Assembly (NCBI RefSeq): GCF_023507705.1 | Contig: NZ_JALBGD010000004.1 | Span: 248,001 to 312,000, forward strand | Length of the DNA: 64,000 bases | Reading direction: 5' to 3' | DNA from: Stappia sp. WLB 29 | GTDB taxonomy: Bacteria; Pseudomonadota; Alphaproteobacteria; Rhizobiales; Stappiaceae | Shown here: piece after piece, positions 61,643 through 64,000 of the stretch | How positions within the stretch are numbered: position 1 is the first letter of the stretch | Layout: every line of letters begins with the position of its first letter | The notes under the pieces: model-generated | Databases searched by the model: none | What the model saw: only the letters and a program-made list of their open reading frames with translations | Told to the model about the DNA's origin: nothing | Translations under genes and position numbers: made by a program

Positions 61643-62380
61643 TCAGTAGTCGGCCCGCCCCCCCGACATGTCGAACACCGCGCCGGTGGAGAAGGAGGCC
61701 TTGCGGGAGGCGACGAAGGCGACGATCTCCGCCAGCTCCTCCGGCGTGCCGAAGCGGTTCATCGGGATCTTGGCGAGAAGCTCCTGGACGTAGCTTTCCG
61801 GCCAGCCGTCGAAGATGCGGGTGCGGATGGCGCCGGGCGCAACGCAGTTGACCGTGACGCCGGTGGTGGCGAGTTCACGCCCCAGCGTCTTGGTCAGCGA
61901 GATCACCGCCGCCTTGCTCGCCGCATAGGCGGCGATGCGCGGGCCCGGTTCCTTGCCGGCGACCGAGCCGATGGTGACGATGCGGCCGTAGCCGCGCGCC
62001 ACCATGTCCGGGATCACCGCCTGGCAGCACAGCAGCGTGCCGGTGACGTTGACCTCCATCACCCGTGCCCAGTCGGTGGCGGCCAGTTCCGCCGCCGGCA
62101 CGTTGGGGCCGGGAATGGCCGCGTTGCACACGAGGATCGAGATCTCGCCGAGCATCTTGCGGGTGGCGGTCAGCGCGGTCGCCACCTCCTCCGGAGAGGT
62201 GATGTCGACGGCGCAGGAATGGGCCGGGCCGATATCGGAAAGCTGCTCGGCGCAGTCCTGTGCCGCCTCGCCGTCCTGGTCCCAGATCGCCACGCGCGCC
62301 CCTTCCTCCAGCAGCTTGCGGGCGATGGCCTGGCCGAGCCCGCGGGCCGCGCCCGTGACGATTGCGGAACGCCCCTTCAT
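61643..62380 (-). CDS. SDR-family oxidoreductase
   Basis: This 245-residue short-chain dehydrogenase has the cofactor loop VTGAARGLGQAIARKLL, NAAIPGP in place of NNAG, catalytic Ser in IGSVAG and YxxxK in AAYAASKAAVISL. It resembles 3-oxoacyl-ACP/hydroxyacid reductases; substrate unknown. An acidic residue after the second strand (IWDQDGEAA) suggests NAD. Its ATG overlaps the livM stop by 4 bases, so it is coupled to the branched-chain amino acid-type transporter and probably oxidises or reduces a compound that transporter brings in. Confidence 0.9.
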   Translation of the reverse strand: MKGRSAIVTGAARGLGQAIARKLLEEGARVAIWDQDGEAAQDCAEQLSDIGPAHSCAVDITSPEEVATALTATRKMLGEISILVCNAAIPGPNVPAAELAATDWARVMEVNVTGTLLCCQAVIPDMVARGYGRIVTIGSVAGKEPGPRIAAYAASKAAVISLTKTLGRELATTGVTVNCVAPGAIRTRIFDGWPESYVQELLAKIPMNRFGTPEELAEIVAFVASRKASFSTGAVFDMSGGRADY

Positions 62381-63348
62381 CGGTTGCCCTCCCGTCCGGC
62401 TTCGGCGGCGGATTCCTTGCGGGCGCGCATCTTCTCGATCCAGGCGCCGATCTCGCCGACGAAGCCCTTGCGGAAGGCGAGGATGCAGGTGAGGAACACG
62501 ACGCCGATGATCACCGACAGCCATTCGCCCACCTTGTCGGCGAGGAAGTTCTGCAGAAGGATCACGAAGAAGGCGCCGGCCACCGGCCCGCCCAGCGTGC
62601 CGAGGCCGCCGAGGATGCACATCATCACCACCTCGCCGCTCAGCGCCCAGTGCAGGTCGTTGAGCGACTCGTAGGACAGCGCCAGCGCCTTCAGCGCGCC
62701 GGCAAGGCCGGACAGCGCCCCCGACAGGGTGAAGGCCAGCACCTTGTAGCGGTCGACGTCGTAGCCGAGCGAGATGGCGCGCGGTTCGTTCTCGCGGATC
62801 GCGGTCAGCACCTGGCCGAAGGGCGAGGTGACGATGCGGTGGATCGCGAACAGCGCCAGCAGGAAGCAGGCGGCGACCAGGCCGTACAGAGCCATGTCGT
62901 CCTGCAGGTCGATGACGCCGAACAGCGTGCCGCGCGGGATGCCGTGGAAGCCGTCGTCGCGCCCCGTCCACTCCATCTGCATGGCGACGAAGTAGATCAG
63001 CTGCGAGATCGCCAGCGTGATCATGGCGAAGTAGATGCCCTGGCGGCGGATCGCCACCGATCCGGCGAGGAAGCCGATCAGGGCCGCTACTGCGACGCCG
63101 GCGAGGATGCCGAGTTCCGGAGGCCAGCCGAGATGCTTCATCGTCAGGCCGAGCGCATAGCCGGCCGAGCCGAAGAACATCGCATGACCGAAGGACAGCA
63201 GCCCCGTATAGCCGAGCATCAGGTTGAAGGCCGAGGCGAAGATGGCGAAGCACAGGAGCTTCACGATCAGCATCGGGTAGATGAGGGCCGGGGCGACGGC
63301 GAGCGCCGCGACGGCCAGCACGATCATGAGGGTGCGGGTGTTGAGCAT
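62377..63348 (-). CDS. livM: Branched-chain amino acid-type ABC transporter permease LivM
   Basis: This 323-residue protein has about nine or ten membrane helices and the LivM motif FNLMLGYTGLLSFGHAMFFGSAGYA, here cut as GYTGLLSFGHAMFFGSAGYA, plus the ATPase-contact loop TAIRENEPRAISLGYDVDRY. The C-terminus is basic and cytoplasmic. LivM/LivH permeases import branched-chain amino acids but also many other carboxylates, amides and aromatics. It lies 9 bases after livH and overlaps the SDR gene. Confidence 0.92.
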   Translation of the reverse strand: MLNTRTLMIVLAVAALAVAPALIYPMLIVKLLCFAIFASAFNLMLGYTGLLSFGHAMFFGSAGYALGLTMKHLGWPPELGILAGVAVAALIGFLAGSVAIRRQGIYFAMITLAISQLIYFVAMQMEWTGRDDGFHGIPRGTLFGVIDLQDDMALYGLVAACFLLALFAIHRIVTSPFGQVLTAIRENEPRAISLGYDVDRYKVLAFTLSGALSGLAGALKALALSYESLNDLHWALSGEVVMMCILGGLGTLGGPVAGAFFVILLQNFLADKVGEWLSVIIGVVFLTCILAFRKGFVGEIGAWIEKMRARKESAAEAGREGNR

Positions 63349-63357
63349 GGCCTGTCC

Positions 63358-64000
63358 TCACTGCTTTCCGAACAGGCCGTGCGGGCGAACCAGCAGGACC
63401 AGGATCATCAGGACGAAGATCGCGGTGGACGAGGCCTCCGGGTAATAGACCTTCGCCAGCCCCTCGATCAGGCCGAGGCCGAGACCGGTGACGATGGAGC
63501 CGAGGATCGAGCCCATGCCGCCGATCACCACCACGCCGAAGACGGTGATGATGATGGAGTGGCCGATCTGCGGGGTGAGCTGCATCAGGGGCGCGGCGAG
63601 CACGCCGGCGAAGGCGGCAAGTCCGACGCCCCAGCCGAACACCAGCGTGACCAGCAGCGGCACGTTGACGCCGAAGGCCTGCACCAGGCTCGGGTTCTCC
63701 GTGCCGGCGCGCAAGGTGGCGCCGAGGCGGGTCCGCTCGATCACCAGCCAGGTGACGAGGCACAGGCCGAGGGCCGCGACGATCACCCAGATGCGGTAGA
63801 TCGGCAGCCGCATGAAGCCGAGATCGACCATGCCCTGCAGCGACGGCGGCACCGCGTAGCGCAGGCCCGACACGCCGAAATACACCCGCACGAAGCCCTC
63901 GATCACCATGGTCAGGCCGAAGGTGACGAGCAGGCCGTAGATGTGGTCGAGCTTGTAGATGCGCTTGAGGATCGTCCGCTCGATGACGATGCCGAGACCG
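63358..64000 (-). CDS. livH: Branched-chain amino acid-type ABC transporter permease LivH (5' end outside window)
   Basis: The frame runs off the right edge; about 213 C-terminal residues are visible. They include KLDHIYGLLVTFGLTMVIEG, GATLRAGTENPSLVQAFGVN (the permease EAA-like loop facing the ATPase), LAGVLAAPLMQLTPQIGHSI and the final LVRPHGLFGKQ, all typical of LivH. The ATPases and periplasmic binding protein would be expected upstream beyond 64000. It is cotranscribed with livM and the SDR. Confidence 0.93.
   Translation of the reverse strand, partial: GLGIVIERTILKRIYKLDHIYGLLVTFGLTMVIEGFVRVYFGVSGLRYAVPPSLQGMVDLGFMRLPIYRIWVIVAALGLCLVTWLVIERTRLGATLRAGTENPSLVQAFGVNVPLLVTLVFGWGVGLAAFAGVLAAPLMQLTPQIGHSIIITVFGVVVIGGMGSILGSIVTGLGLGLIEGLAKVYYPEASSTAIFVLMILVLLVRPHGLFGKQ

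Overview
This 64 kb window is a GC-rich piece of an alphaproteobacterial chromosome. Gene order and protein style point to the Hyphomicrobiales, most likely a Stappia/Labrenzia/Pannonibacter-like bacterium; this placement is an inference. The markers are the runs ubiB-ubiE / mutM-ech-rpsT-dnaA, pckA with chvI-chvG-hprK-EIIA-HPr-ahcY, a tyrosine-type DivL kinase, a TsaE-AmgK fusion beside murU, addB-addA, a CP4-like class II EPSP synthase and a FYDLN_acid protein. Almost all of it is vertically inherited housekeeping DNA. I see no prophage, transposase, CRISPR array or integrase.

Layout. 1-3.4 kb: end of the F1 ATP synthase operon (atpA fragment, atpG, atpD, atpC) and its terminator. 3.5-9.1 kb: alkB, ubiB-ubiE (minus), mutM, an enoyl-CoA hydratase and rpsT. 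9.1-10.2 kb: a 1.1 kb non-coding stretch with AT-rich and hairpin elements ahead of dnaA. 10.2-17.5 kb: dnaA, dnaN, recF, a LysE/RhtB exporter and gyrB. 17.6-18.1 kb: a solitary rpsL. 18.1-24.6 kb (minus strand): an iron-sulfur type photolyase, a 70-residue GcrA-like miniprotein, an L,D-transpeptidase coupled to an OmpA-like lipoprotein, and a three-gene molybdenum-hydroxylase maturation set. 25-35 kb: pckA (minus), a MATE exporter, the ChvI-ChvG two-component system, short HprK, PTS EIIA and HPr, then ahcY. 35.4-47 kb: divL, tsaE-amgK, murU, addB, addA. 47-50 kb: trxA, grpE, a ketosynthase with a MarR regulator. 50-59.3 kb: a TRIC-type channel, the minus-strand run aroA-cmk-rpsA and sppA-ihfB-lapA split by plus-strand panB and a DUF488 gene, a FYDLN_acid protein and tRNA-Ala(GGC). 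59.5-64 kb: a fold-IV aminotransferase, a methylisocitrate-lyase-like enzyme, an SDR and a branched-chain amino acid transporter cut by the window edge.

How the genes work together. Replication and repair (dnaA/dnaN/recF/gyrB, addAB, mutM, alkB, photolyase), cell-cycle control (divL, the GcrA-like miniprotein) and envelope sensing linked to carbon state (chvIG, hprK/EIIA/HPr, pckA) are the main themes. Peptidoglycan salvage (amgK, murU) and envelope tethering (L,D-transpeptidase plus OmpA-like lipoprotein) form a second thread.

Most unusual observations: (1) the solitary rpsL encodes S12 with Arg43 and Asn88 at the two lysines where streptomycin-resistance substitutions classically occur; (2) the miniprotein is a free-standing GcrA C-terminal domain whose apparent promoter fires straight into an intrinsic terminator; (3) a modular composite repeat of about 245 bp occurs twice, in opposite orientations, about 8 kb apart. 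No wholly new multi-gene system is evident.
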